From the NCBI RefSeq assembly GCF_022695595.1, contig NZ_CP074380.1, positions 3,546,001-3,610,000 of the forward strand: a DNA stretch of 64,000 bases, given 5' to 3'. The stretch is from Streptomyces sp. MST-110588. Its GTDB lineage: Bacteria > Actinomycetota > Actinomycetes > Streptomycetales > Streptomycetaceae. The notes beneath the pieces were generated by a model. It worked only from the letters and a program-made list of their open reading frames with translations, was not told the DNA's origin and did not search any database. A program made the position numbers and the translations under genes. The stretch's first letter is position 1. Every line of letters starts with the position of its first letter. Positions 16,377-24,090 of this stretch are shown here, one piece after another.

Positions 16377-16856
16377 CTAGAACGGGGGTTCGTCGCTGAA
16401 CCCCGAACCGGAGCCCTTAGCGGCTCCGGCCGTGGTGGGGGCGGCGGTGCTCCACGCGTCGGTGGCCGGACCGGATGCGGCGCCATTGCGCTGGACGCGT
16501 TCGACCTTGGCCGTGGCGAAGCGCAGCGAGGGGCCGATGTCGTCGACTTCCAGCGCGAGCATGGAACGGTTCTCGCCCTGCTCGTTCTGCCAGTTGTGCT
16601 GACGCAGGCGGCCGGTGACGACCACGCGCATGACCTTGGTCAGGCTCTCGGCGACGTGGTTGGCCAGGTCGCGCCAGGCGGTGCAGCGCAGGAACATCGC
16701 GGTGCCGTCGCGCCACTGGCCGGTGGCCTTGTCGTAGGTGCGCGGGGTGGAGGCGACGGAGAACCGGGCGATGGCGTCGCCCCCGGTGGTGAAGCGCAGT
16801 TCGGGGTCAGCGGCGAGGTTGCCGACGATGGTGATGGGGGTCTCTCCCACGGACAT
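16377..16856 (-). CDS. ssb: single-stranded DNA-binding protein
   Basis: 159 aa from ATG 16856. OB-fold: ITIVGNLAADPELRFTTGG, ARFSVASTPR, FLRCTAWRDLANHVAESL, VVVTGRLRQHNWQNEQGENR, LALEVDDIGPSLRFATAKV. The C-terminal linker ends SGFSDEPPF, the acidic tip that recruits replication partners. It is an element-borne SSB, distinct from the housekeeping copy, lying between the membrane-protein genes and the primase; it supports replication or transfer of the excised element. Confidence 0.95.
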   Translation of the reverse strand: MSVGETPITIVGNLAADPELRFTTGGDAIARFSVASTPRTYDKATGQWRDGTAMFLRCTAWRDLANHVAESLTKVMRVVVTGRLRQHNWQNEQGENRSMLALEVDDIGPSLRFATAKVERVQRNGAASGPATDAWSTAAPTTAGAAKGSGSGFSDEPPF

Positions 16857-16861
16857 ATGGA

Positions 16862-17047
16862 TCACTCGCTTTCGGTGTGGGTGGGGTTGGTGCCGATGCT
16901 GCGGTGGTCGGCCGTGAAGTACAGCCGGATGCGCTTGCCGTCGCGGGTCGGGTACTGGCGTGCCGGGCTGGTGGCGAACGCGGCGGCCAGAGCGGTGCCG
17001 ACGCGGTCGGCGTCGTCCGGCGTGCAGATGACGCGGATCTCGAACAC
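16862..17047 (-). CDS. conserved AICE small protein, 61 aa
   Basis: MFEIRVICTPDDADRVGTAL start, then AAAFATSPARQYPTRDGKRI. A compact alpha/beta protein starting with a beta strand, ending RLYFTADHRSIGTNPTHTESE. Found in this position (just upstream of ssb) in many AICEs, by my recollection; no function known. Only 3 bp after the 202-aa gene's stop and 5 bp before ssb, so part of the same mRNA. Confidence 0.75.
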   Translation of the reverse strand: MFEIRVICTPDDADRVGTALAAAFATSPARQYPTRDGKRIRLYFTADHRSIGTNPTHTESE

Positions 17048-17050
17048 GGC

Positions 17051-17659
17051 TCAGTGCTCCTTGCTCGTGTCGAGGGCGGGCAGTTCGGGCAGTCCCGCGC
17101 GCTCCAAGGCAGCCGGGTCGAAGCCGGGCAGCGCGGCGCGGGTGACGAGCGCCTGCGCGAGCTGTTCGGCGTAGGCGGCGCCGGTGCGGGCCACCTCGAT
17201 CTGTGTCGTGCCGCGGATGGTCTCGACGCGCTCGATGTGGGCGTGTTCCTCGCGCCGGTCGCTCACGTGCCGCTCGTAGGCGACGCGCTCGCGCCGGTCG
17301 GTGCGCCAGTAGCGCGCGGCGAGCCCGTAGGCGACGGCGGTGGCCAGCGCCCACAGCAGCAGCGGCAGCGGCCACCCGTCGGCGTATCCGGCGACCCCCG
17401 CGAGGGCGAGCCCGCCGGAGGCGGCGAACGCGGTCCCGGCAAGCACGGGGCCGCCGCTGCGGCCAACGCTCGCGCACGCGCCGGCCGCAGCGGCGGCCAG
17501 AGACAGTGCGGTCATGAGCACGGCGTTGCCGACGGAGTGTTCGGCGCCGTTGGCGTTCCAGATCCGGGCCAGCGCGAGCACGGTCGTGGTGGCGAGCGCG
17601 GGCGCGGCCTTCGGTGCAGCGACGGCGAGCCAGTGCCGGGCGACGATGGGTTCGTTCAC
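17051..17659 (-). CDS. membrane protein of the transfer region (Spd-like)
   Basis: 202 aa from GTG 17659 with GAGGAG upstream. Four hydrophobic stretches (~10-30, ~45-62, ~68-88, ~92-112), then a basic juxtamembrane turn (YWRTDRRERVAYERHVSDRR) and a soluble helical C-terminus (TQIEVARTGAAYAEQLAQAL, ALPGFDPAALERAGLPELP). The arrangement of several membrane spans plus a cytoplasmic helical tail is that of Spd (spread) proteins that help TraB/TraSA move DNA between hyphal compartments. No named family recognised with certainty. Confidence 0.75.
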   Translation of the reverse strand: MNEPIVARHWLAVAAPKAAPALATTTVLALARIWNANGAEHSVGNAVLMTALSLAAAAAGACASVGRSGGPVLAGTAFAASGGLALAGVAGYADGWPLPLLLWALATAVAYGLAARYWRTDRRERVAYERHVSDRREEHAHIERVETIRGTTQIEVARTGAAYAEQLAQALVTRAALPGFDPAALERAGLPELPALDTSKEH

Positions 17660-17670
17660 GGCCCTACTCC

Positions 17671-17859
17671 TCACAGGCCCGGGAGCGCGTTGACGACGGC
17701 GCTCATGAGCTGGTTGACGGTGTCGGCGGCGCCGGTGGAGGCGAGGTAGAAGCCGAACATCACGGCCACGAATGCGCTGCCGGGGCCGAGGGTCTTGGAG
17801 CGCAGCAGCATGAAGAGCACGAAGCCGAAGAACAGGGCGAGGGAGATGGTCACGGCCAT
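17671..17859 (-). CDS. small two-span membrane protein, 62 aa
   Basis: MAVTISLALFFGFVLFMLL is a strong first membrane helix, RSKTLGPG a turn, and SAFVAVMFGFYLASTGAAD a second; the tail TVNQLMSAVVNALPGL is amphipathic. Only 11 bp before the 202-aa gene start. A ribosome site AAAGGAGG lies just before the ATG (minus strand). Fits the pattern of small Spd-type proteins in AICE transfer operons; no enzymatic motif. Confidence 0.8.
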   Translation of the reverse strand: MAVTISLALFFGFVLFMLLRSKTLGPGSAFVAVMFGFYLASTGAADTVNQLMSAVVNALPGL

Positions 17860-17893
17860 GCCGCAACCTCCTTTCGGCGAGGCGGGGTTGGGA

Positions 17894-18145
17894 TCAGCGG
17901 GTGCCTGCGCGGTAGGTGCGGGCGGCGCGGTTGTAGAGCCAGCGGCCGACGCGTATCCGCTTGCCGTGGCCCTTGCAGCGGCGGCACGTCTTGCCGCGCT
18001 TGGGCCGTCCCTTGCGGTCGGTGGTCATGGCGAAGCCGAAGCCGTTGCACTTGCGGCAGTTGCCGAACGGGCTCGCCGCACACACCGAGGCGTAACCGAA
18101 CGTGACGAACAGCAGGAGTGCGATAGCGAGCAGGGTCGGGGTCAC
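17894..18145 (-). CDS. membrane-anchored DnaJ-type zinc-finger protein, 83 aa
   Basis: N-terminal membrane helix (MTPTLLAIALLLFVTFGYAS) then two CxxCxGxG-like motifs, CRKCNGFGF (~30) and CRRCKGHGK (~54), the two halves of a DnaJ-like zinc-binding module, separated by a basic linker (TTDRKGRPKRGKT). The C-terminus is Arg-rich (RVGRWLYNRAARTYRAGTR). It would place a zinc module and positive charge at the inner membrane surface. Role unknown; nucleic-acid or protein contact during transfer is plausible. It starts the small-gene run after the translocase. Confidence 0.75.
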   Translation of the reverse strand: MTPTLLAIALLLFVTFGYASVCAASPFGNCRKCNGFGFAMTTDRKGRPKRGKTCRRCKGHGKRIRVGRWLYNRAARTYRAGTR

Positions 18146-18227
18146 GAGAGCCCTCCCAGGGCCGGTTTCAGGGGGTTCCGCAGGTGGGGGGCCTATCGCC
18201 TAGTGTGCTGATCAGGCCCCGTATGGG

Positions 18228-18278
18228 GCGCTAGCGGGACCTCTAGCGCTAGAGGGTTGAACCCCTAGCGCTAGAGGC
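18228..18278. repeat. CTAGCGCTAG palindrome cluster after the translocase gene
   Basis: CTCTAGCGCTAGAG (perfect 14-bp palindrome, 18241-18254), CTAGCGCTAG followed by AGG (18266-18278), and a partial GCGCTAGCG at 18228. The centres are about 23 bp apart, roughly two helical turns. Lies in the 142-bp gap just 3' of the FtsK/TraSA gene, a location known for TraB recognition loci (clt) in Streptomyces plasmids. Alternatively an operator for the small-gene operon. Confidence 0.7.
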
Positions 18279-18287
18279 TCATCGGCG

Positions 18288-20495
18288 TCAGCCCGCGTCC
18301 CGGTTTCGGTCACGCTCCGCAATCGCCGTGACGATGTGGGCGCGCTCGAAGCCGGTCCGGTTGACGGTCTTGCCGTTGATCCGCCGAGCCACCTGCCCCG
18401 TGGTCACGCCGTACGGCTTGAGCGCGGTGGTGAGCTGCCGCGCCTTGTCCGCCGGGGCCATCTCGCCCCACGGCCCGTACTTCTCCGGCCGCAGCTCGGC
18501 GAGCCGGTCGACGGTGACGTCGTTCCACGGCTTGGCCTCATCCGCCGGGACGACGGCGAGGATGTCCTCAAGCAGCGGATCCGTGGCTTCACGCCGCTCC
18601 GGCGTCTCGCCTGCGGCGATGCCGCGCAACGTGCCCGCGTCGATACGCGCCTTGCGGGCGCGCGCGCAGATGGCGTCCGCGGCCGGGTTGTCGAGGTAGT
18701 AGCCGCGCACGATCTGCGGATCGTCGGCGGCACCGACGAGGTAGCCGATGCCCTTGTCGGACTTGGTGAACGAGGTGGCGCGGATGCCGTTGCGGTACAT
18801 CGACGTGCCAAGGATCATGTCGTTCTCGATCTGGCCCATGACCCGCAGGCAGAACCGGGTGCCCACGTTCGCGCTGATCGCGGGCGGGAGCGAGTCCTTG
18901 TCCGGGCGCTGCGTGGCCAGCAACAGGATCACCCCCAGCGCCCGGCCGCGCTTGATGATGGCCGTGCACAGGGAGCCCGCTTCCTTGCCGTACTTGTCGT
19001 GGCTGAACAGCTCCTGGCACTCGTCAATGGCGAGCACGAGCGGGTGCAGACCCAGGGAGCGGTTCGCGGCCAGGGACGGGATGACCTTGTTCTCCGGGCA
19101 CTTGTCCTTGGGCAGGGAGCTGATCACCTTCGCCCGCCGCTCCAGGTCCCTGTAGACGTAGCGGATTGAATCCAGCGTGGCCGCGCACGTGTCGTCGTCC
19201 GGGCCGGAGCCGTAGTCGGCCGCCACCTTCTTCAGCGGGTCCAGGTCGCCGGTGCCCTTCAGCTCCCAGATCAGCAGCTCAGCCGTCACGTCCAGCGCCG
19301 CGGCGAGCAGCGGCGTGCGCAGGCTGAACGTCTTGCCCATGCCGGGCATGGCGCCGATCAGGACGTTGTCGTACATCAGCGTCAGGTCGACGTTCCGGCC
19401 GCGCTGGTCGGTGCCGAACGGTAGCGGCTTGAATAGCGACGCAGCGCCCGACTTCGCGAGCGGCCACGGCGGGGCGGGCACCTTGTTCAGCGCACGGTCG
19501 CCGACCCACAGCATCATGCGGCCGGCGTGCTCATCGGCGACCGGCTCGGGCCACACGCAGCCCAGCGGGCGGCGCAGGCCGGAGGCGAGCTTTTCGCGCC
19601 GGTCGAGGATGTCCGGCACGGTCACGCCGTAGGGCAGGTCGACATCCGCGCGCCAGCCGGGGCCGTCTCGGGTGATCGGGGCAGGGAACTTGATGCCCTC
19701 CCCGCCCTTGCCGAGCGCCTTGTTGATCTCGGCAATACCGAGCGCACCCAGGGCACGTTCCACGATGCCGCTCGTCAACCGCTCGACTTCGGTCGTGACG
19801 ACCGCGCGGGAGATGACGGGCTTGTCGGACGGCGCACCCAGGAAGCCGAACCCGGCCGTCAGCAGCGCCAGCGCCATGACCTCCAGCCAGGCCGGGGCCA
19901 GCACGAACAGCACGATGGCCAACACCGGACCGAGGATCAGACCGAGCAGCATCACGATGCCGCGCAGCTTGACCCGGTTGTCACGCTGCCGCGACAGCTT
20001 CAGGTACTCCTCGACGTTCTCGCGCCGCGCGGCGACCTGCCGCAGCGGCTCGCCCTCGGTGTCGGCGACCCAGCGCATCGCGCCGCCGACGAACTTCGCG
20101 ACCCCGGCCGGGGCCTGGAAGGCGAGCCGGAGCGAGTACCAGGGCAGCCGCACCGCATGGAAGGCGGTGGTGTGCCAGACATAGCCCCCGAGCCAGCCGA
20201 GCGCGGTGACGAACTCCGGCTTGGACTTCGCCCAGACCGGGAACACCTCCCGCCGCTGACCCGACCGGAGCCGGTCCATCAGGCCCGGACCGGCCGGGAC
20301 CGGACCGTCGACCAGCACGGTCGACCGGTCGTTGGTGTCGTCATCGATCGAGTCGGCCGACCGGTCGACCCTCGGGTCGGCCGACTCACCGCGCGCCGAT
20401 CGAGCCTTGTTGAGGTCGACTACCTCGGCGCCGGAGTCGGCCGCCATCTCCGCTTCGAGTCGGTTGAAGAGTTCGTTGTCGTCGGGGTGGTTCAC
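18288..20495 (-). CDS. FtsK/SpoIIIE-type DNA translocase (TraSA/TraB-like)
   Basis: 735 aa from GTG 20495 (VNHPDDNEL), with GGAAGG upstream; the GTG five codons earlier has no site. Conjugative pump moving double-stranded AICE DNA. An acidic N-terminal region precedes membrane spans at ~185-230 (GIVMLLGLILGPVLAIVLFV); the motor domain has Walker A GAMPGMGKT near 380 and Walker B LAIDECQEL near 488, then LLLATQRPDKDSLPPA. The C-terminal TTGQVARRINGKTVNRTGFE is winged-helix/HTH-like, where relatives read their DNA target. Starts behind hairpin L2. Confidence 0.93.
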   Translation of the reverse strand: MNHPDDNELFNRLEAEMAADSGAEVVDLNKARSARGESADPRVDRSADSIDDDTNDRSTVLVDGPVPAGPGLMDRLRSGQRREVFPVWAKSKPEFVTALGWLGGYVWHTTAFHAVRLPWYSLRLAFQAPAGVAKFVGGAMRWVADTEGEPLRQVAARRENVEEYLKLSRQRDNRVKLRGIVMLLGLILGPVLAIVLFVLAPAWLEVMALALLTAGFGFLGAPSDKPVISRAVVTTEVERLTSGIVERALGALGIAEINKALGKGGEGIKFPAPITRDGPGWRADVDLPYGVTVPDILDRREKLASGLRRPLGCVWPEPVADEHAGRMMLWVGDRALNKVPAPPWPLAKSGAASLFKPLPFGTDQRGRNVDLTLMYDNVLIGAMPGMGKTFSLRTPLLAAALDVTAELLIWELKGTGDLDPLKKVAADYGSGPDDDTCAATLDSIRYVYRDLERRAKVISSLPKDKCPENKVIPSLAANRSLGLHPLVLAIDECQELFSHDKYGKEAGSLCTAIIKRGRALGVILLLATQRPDKDSLPPAISANVGTRFCLRVMGQIENDMILGTSMYRNGIRATSFTKSDKGIGYLVGAADDPQIVRGYYLDNPAADAICARARKARIDAGTLRGIAAGETPERREATDPLLEDILAVVPADEAKPWNDVTVDRLAELRPEKYGPWGEMAPADKARQLTTALKPYGVTTGQVARRINGKTVNRTGFERAHIVTAIAERDRNRDAG

Positions 20496-20520
20496 TGAGA
20501 TTCCTTCCACAGGGAGGGAT

Positions 20521-20565
20521 GACGGGGCCCGGCCGCTGTCTTGGCGGGCAAGGCCGGGCCCCGTC
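20521..20565 (-). promoter_or_regulatory. hairpin leader L2 (before translocase)
   Basis: Perfect 14-bp stem GACGGGGCCCGGCC / GGCCGGGCCCCGTC around a 17-nt loop TTGCCCGCCAAGACAGC, between the HNH gene stop and the translocase start. No T-run. The loop only partly resembles L1/L3/L4 (AAGAC). Confidence 0.7.
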
Positions 20566-20567
20566 GG

Positions 20568-20903
20568 CTACAGGTCAAACAGGCCGCACTGTTCCTCGGG
20601 CGCCGCGGGCAGCCGCTTGCGGGCGAGCCGGGCGGCGACGCCGTGGCAGTCGGAGCACCAGGCGCGCAGCGCGCTCGCCGGGAGTCGTGCGGCTTCGACG
20701 TCGGTGGCGAGCGGGTCGGCGTGTGCGGCCATCAGCCGGATTCGGCGCCCGTACTTGCTGGTGTAGTGGTCATGCTCGTGCGGGCACCGGCCGTCACCCT
20801 TGGTGTGGGGGTTGCCGCACTCGCCGCTGCACTGGCAGCGGTAGCCGGCCGCCTCCATCACGGCGGTGAAGACGGCGGCGCCGACGATGGGCTGAGACTT
20901 CAT
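20568..20903 (-). CDS. HNH-endonuclease-like zinc protein, 111 aa
   Basis: From ATG 20903 (MKSQPIVGAAVFTAVMEAAG). Cys/His clusters CQCSGECGNPHTK, RCPHEHDHY and AWCSDCHGVAARLARKR look like the zinc ribbon and treble-clef of small HNH proteins, with LMAAHADP as possible active-site region. Starts inside the methyltransferase stop (ATGA), so both are made together. Could be a modification-linked nuclease, but a full HNH triad is not evident; DNA-binding zinc protein is the alternative. Confidence 0.6.
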   Translation of the reverse strand: MKSQPIVGAAVFTAVMEAAGYRCQCSGECGNPHTKGDGRCPHEHDHYTSKYGRRIRLMAAHADPLATDVEAARLPASALRAWCSDCHGVAARLARKRLPAAPEEQCGLFDL

Positions 20904-22123
20904 GCCGCGGCCCTCCCCCACGCGTCCGGCTCGTATCGGCTGAGCAGGATGCGCAGGGCGGCGACGGCCTGCGGCCAGACCACCCCGTTGCCGAGCGCCT
21001 TGAGCTGAGCGGTGCGCGACAGGCCGGGCACGGCGGTCACGTGGCCGTCGTCAAGGGCCATCAGCCATTCGACGAACGGCGGGTTCAATCGTCCCAGAGC
21101 GTCAGTTGGCCCGGGAGCGGGTCGGCCGATGACCGTTTCCCACCTGCGGATCGCGGGCTCATACTCACCCCAATCCGGTGCGCTGTCGACGGCAGCGTCA
21201 GGTCCCCTTTGCTGCCGCGCTGGTTCGGTCCGCCCTTGGTCCCGTCCGTCGCCCTGTGCGTCGGCAGGAGCATCGTTGCGTCCGTCAGTGTCCTGCCGTG
21301 CCCGCTGGCGTACGGCGACCCGTCCGCCCGATGGTTCCGGGTCCCGTTCGAGTCGGCCACGGTCGGCGTCGGCAGCAGCGATCCCACCTCGGCGGCCAGG
21401 CTCTTGCCGTGTGTCCCGGCTTCCTGCGAGGGACTGCGTTTGGTCTGCCGGTTCTCGCTCGCCGACGCGCGCGGAGTGGGCAGCAGGGCGACCCTTGCCC
21501 TCAGCGTGTCGTTGCGGTTTCCGTCCGGCCTGCCCGCTCCGGTCGCCTCCGAGGTTGACGGCGTGGGCAGCAGGGAGACCGTGGCCGGAAGTCCGTCCGG
21601 GTAGCCCTTGCCCTTGGCGTCCCTCGCCCTCGGGGTCGGCAAGGCGGGCGAGGACGAACAACCGCTTGCGCTGGTGTGCGCCTCCGACGTCCGACGCGCG
21701 AACAGTGCACCACTCCGCATCGAACCCGAGGCCGGCAAGGTCGGCGAGCACGGCGTCGAATCCGAGAGAAAGGTGCCCTGCGACGTTCTCAAAGAACGCG
21801 TAGCGGGGTCGTAGAACGCCAAGGGCGCGGGCGATGTACGGCCAGATGTGCCGGGCATCCTTGGTTCCCTTCCGCTTGCCCGCAGTGCTGAACGGCTGGC
21901 ATGGATAGCCGCCGGTGAGGATGTCGACCGGCTCAACGTCGTACCAGTCGAAGGCGGTGATGTCCCCGAGGTTGGGCGCCGCGGGGCAGTGGTGGGCGAG
22001 GATGCGCGCGGCGCCAGGATCGTTGTCCGCCACCCACGCCAACTCGCCTCCCAACACGGCCTGTACAGCAATGTCCAAGCCGCCGTATCCGGTGCACACC
22101 GAGCCGATCCGCGGGGCGTTCAT
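20900..22123 (-). CDS. DNA (cytosine-5) methyltransferase
   Basis: 407 aa. Motif I CTGYGGLDIAVQA, motif IV GGYPCQPFSTAG with catalytic C75, motif VI FFENVAGHL (112-114), motif VIII GAHQRKRLFVLA, motif X LKALGNGVVWPQAVAALRIL. Between VIII and X (residues ~160-310) the sequence is hydrophilic and repetitive (AADADRGRLERDPEPSG style) and has an alternative long open frame with LLPTP repeats (see findings). No partner restriction gene except the downstream HNH protein. Probably protects the element from host restriction. Overlaps the GGDEF gene by 4 bp. Confidence 0.85.
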   Translation of the reverse strand: MNAPRIGSVCTGYGGLDIAVQAVLGGELAWVADNDPGAARILAHHCPAAPNLGDITAFDWYDVEPVDILTGGYPCQPFSTAGKRKGTKDARHIWPYIARALGVLRPRYAFFENVAGHLSLGFDAVLADLAGLGFDAEWCTVRASDVGGAHQRKRLFVLARLADPEGEGRQGQGLPGRTSGHGLPAAHAVNLGGDRSGQAGRKPQRHAEGKGRPAAHSARVGEREPADQTQSLAGSRDTRQEPGRRGGIAAADADRGRLERDPEPSGGRVAVRQRARQDTDGRNDAPADAQGDGRDQGRTEPARQQRGPDAAVDSAPDWGEYEPAIRRWETVIGRPAPGPTDALGRLNPPFVEWLMALDDGHVTAVPGLSRTAQLKALGNGVVWPQAVAALRILLSRYEPDAWGRAAA

Positions 22124-22770
22124 GCCGCCACCCCCACCACGGGCGCATCGGTGCGGGCGCCGGTCCGGCCGGCGCGGCGTCCGGTGACGGTGGCGAACAG
22201 CCAGCCAAGCCCGGCGCGGCGGGTTCCGGCGCGAGCCTGTTTGGCCGCGTACATCGCCTCATCCGCCCTGCGCAGCAGACCGGACAGGTCGTCGGCGGGG
22301 AAGTCGGCAGCGCGCACCCAGCCGAGTGAGACCGTGGTGTGTACGGCCGGGTTCTGGCCGTCGACCGGCCGGGCGAGCACGCCGTGCAGGACGGCGAGCA
22401 GGTCCCCGGCGGTGCCGTGGTCGTCGATGAGGACGGCGGCGAACTCATCGCCCCCGAGTCGTCCGGCGACCCCGGTACGGCCGACGTGGTGGGCGAGCCG
22501 GTCGGCGGTCGCCTTCAACAGCGCATCCCCGGCCGCATGCCCATAGGTGTCGTTGACGTGCTTGAACCTGTCGACGTCGGCCAGCACCACAACCGAACGC
22601 GGGTCCTTCAGCAGGGCCGTGGCGCGGCGGGTGAAGCCGTCGCGGGTGCGTAACCCGGTAAGCGGGTCGCGCCGGGCGGTGTTCAGGCAGCCTCGCAGCC
22701 ACCACACATGGACGGCCCACCCCGCAGCGAGGGGCAGCGCGGACAGCAGGACACTGGCCAGGCTGTTCAC
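22120..22770 (-). CDS. membrane-anchored GGDEF diguanylate cyclase
   Basis: 216 aa. One N-terminal membrane helix (residues ~4-26), then a GGDEF domain beginning RRDPLTGLRTRDGFTRR, metal/substrate residues VVLADVDRFKHVNDTYGHAAGD, catalytic GGDEF at 106-110, and DLSGLLRRADEAMYAAKQAR. The RxxD inhibitory site five residues before GGDEF is missing (R98-T-G-V), so product inhibition may be absent. Predicted to make c-di-GMP, which holds BldD in its repressing form in Streptomyces. Overlaps its neighbours by 4 bp, so it belongs to the transfer operon rather than being an inserted gene. Confidence 0.9.
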   Translation of the reverse strand: MNSLASVLLSALPLAAGWAVHVWWLRGCLNTARRDPLTGLRTRDGFTRRATALLKDPRSVVVLADVDRFKHVNDTYGHAAGDALLKATADRLAHHVGRTGVAGRLGGDEFAAVLIDDHGTAGDLLAVLHGVLARPVDGQNPAVHTTVSLGWVRAADFPADDLSGLLRRADEAMYAAKQARAGTRRAGLGWLFATVTGRRAGRTGARTDAPVVGVAA

Positions 22771-23771
22771 GCGGCCACCCCCTCGGCGCCGTCGCCGGAC
22801 GCGTCGTCGTCGGGAGCATCCACGGGGCGCAGGGCGCGTCCGTCGGCCCGTTCGGCGAGCAGGGCGTCACGCACCTGCCGGGCGGGGCCGGAACCGCAGT
22901 GCAGTTCCTTGCGCAGCGCCTCGGCGTTGATCTGGCTGTCCTTCCAGTCGGCCGTGATCGTGCGCGCCTCGGCGAGCAGTTCGGCCGTCGTGCGCTGCGC
23001 CGCCTTGGCCTTGCCCTTGACGGGCCGCTTGCGCGGCGGCTTGGTCGCCTCGTGCTTCGGCTCCTCCGGGGCCTGCGGCGGCTCCGGGGCAGCGGGTACG
23101 TCGGCGCCGGCGGGGGCGAGTTCGCCCATGCGCAGCATCACGCGCTCACGCCGCGGGGTCCTCCAGCGCCAGGCGATGACGCCGTACCGCTCGTGCAGGT
23201 CCGCGCGGACCAACAGGCGCTCACGCTCGCAGGCGAGGGCGTCGGTGTAGGAGGTGACCTCCCACAGCGTCATGCGCCGCCACAGCGCGAACGTGGACAG
23301 CGGAGCCAGCAGCCAGCGCGACCACCGGATCTTGTCCATGCGGCGGCCGGTGACGGCACCGATCCGGACGGCGTAGATGTGCGCGCCGATCTCGGAGAAC
23401 ACCACCCACAGCAGCGGCATCGTGCCGTGCGCCACCTTCGCGGACAGGACGTGCCCGGCCGCCACGTTCAGCCAGCACGTGACCAGGGTCAGCACCCAGG
23501 GCACGAACCGCACCCACGCCAACGCCATGTCCAGCCGGATCAACAGCAGGTTACCCAGGGTGAACACCGGGATGGCGATGTCGATCGCGATGGGCAGGAT
23601 GTGCGGGTTGCTGAAGCCCCACCGGGCCGCGGCCAGTGAGACGGCGTCGAATGACGAGTACAACCCCAGGGCACCGACCGCAGCGGCGGCGAGCGCGCCG
23701 ACTCCGGCCAGGCCCATTTCCGGCTTGGTCAGCGGCGGCACGGCCGGACGCTCAATGGTCTGCGTCGTCAT
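22767..23771 (-). CDS. DUF2637 membrane protein (SpdB-like)
   Basis: 334 aa. Four predicted spans: ~20-42, ~55-80 (NPHILPIAIDIAIPVFTLGN), ~88-108 (VPWVLTLVTCWLNVAAGHVL), ~118-138 (PLLWVVFSEIGAHIYAVRIG), then a cytoplasmic part with KIRWSRWLLAPLSTFALWRR, a Lys/Pro-rich linker and a C-terminal winged-helix-like end (TADWKDSQINAEALRKELHC, GPARQVRDALLAERADGR). DUF2637 proteins accompany TraSA-type pumps. The C-terminal domain could bind DNA. Overlaps the 112-aa gene by 20 bp. Confidence 0.85.
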   Translation of the reverse strand: MTTQTIERPAVPPLTKPEMGLAGVGALAAAAVGALGLYSSFDAVSLAAARWGFSNPHILPIAIDIAIPVFTLGNLLLIRLDMALAWVRFVPWVLTLVTCWLNVAAGHVLSAKVAHGTMPLLWVVFSEIGAHIYAVRIGAVTGRRMDKIRWSRWLLAPLSTFALWRRMTLWEVTSYTDALACERERLLVRADLHERYGVIAWRWRTPRRERVMLRMGELAPAGADVPAAPEPPQAPEEPKHEATKPPRKRPVKGKAKAAQRTTAELLAEARTITADWKDSQINAEALRKELHCGSGPARQVRDALLAERADGRALRPVDAPDDDASGDGAEGVAA

Positions 23772-24090
23772 CCCGCACCCCCTGCGTCGCAGGCACGTCG
23801 GTGTAGCCGTGCAGGTGCACCTTCGCGCCCGCGTAGTCGGCCGTCACCTTCAGCACGCGCGTGATGCCGTCGCCCTGCACTCCGTGCGTCACCTTCTCCG
23901 GCGGCACGGCCAGGGCCTCCCGCCATGCCTCGAACGCGTCCAGACCCTCGTGGAACCGCAGGGTCAGCCAGTCGGGGTAGATACGGGTCAGGTCGACGTC
24001 CGGGGCGGGCAAGTACCCAAAGTCGGCAGCCAGCAGCCGCAGTACCCGCAGCGGCGTGGACAGGCCGTCCAGCGTGAGCAGCTCGCTCAT
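23752..24090 (-). CDS. conserved AICE protein, 112 aa, unknown function
   Basis: From ATG 24090 (MSELLTLDGLSTPLRVLRLL). Compact mixed alpha/beta protein: helix, DFGYLPAPDVDLTRIYPDWL, then beta-rich ITRVLKVTADYAGAKVHLHG ending YTDVPATQGVRDDDADH. No catalytic motif recognised. Starts 4 bp inside the stop of the 97-aa gene and overlaps DUF2637. Position suggests a soluble accessory factor of transfer or replication. Confidence 0.7.
   Translation of the reverse strand: MSELLTLDGLSTPLRVLRLLAADFGYLPAPDVDLTRIYPDWLTLRFHEGLDAFEAWREALAVPPEKVTHGVQGDGITRVLKVTADYAGAKVHLHGYTDVPATQGVRDDDADH

Noticed and set aside
20521..20565. simple Rho-independent terminator
   Set aside because: Strong stem but no T-run, and it sits directly before the translocase start; kept as a leader element instead, though an attenuator role is possible.
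20900..20903. missing partner for a classical restriction-modification system
   Set aside because: The HNH protein is coupled to the methyltransferase, but its nuclease motif is too weak to call a type II pair.
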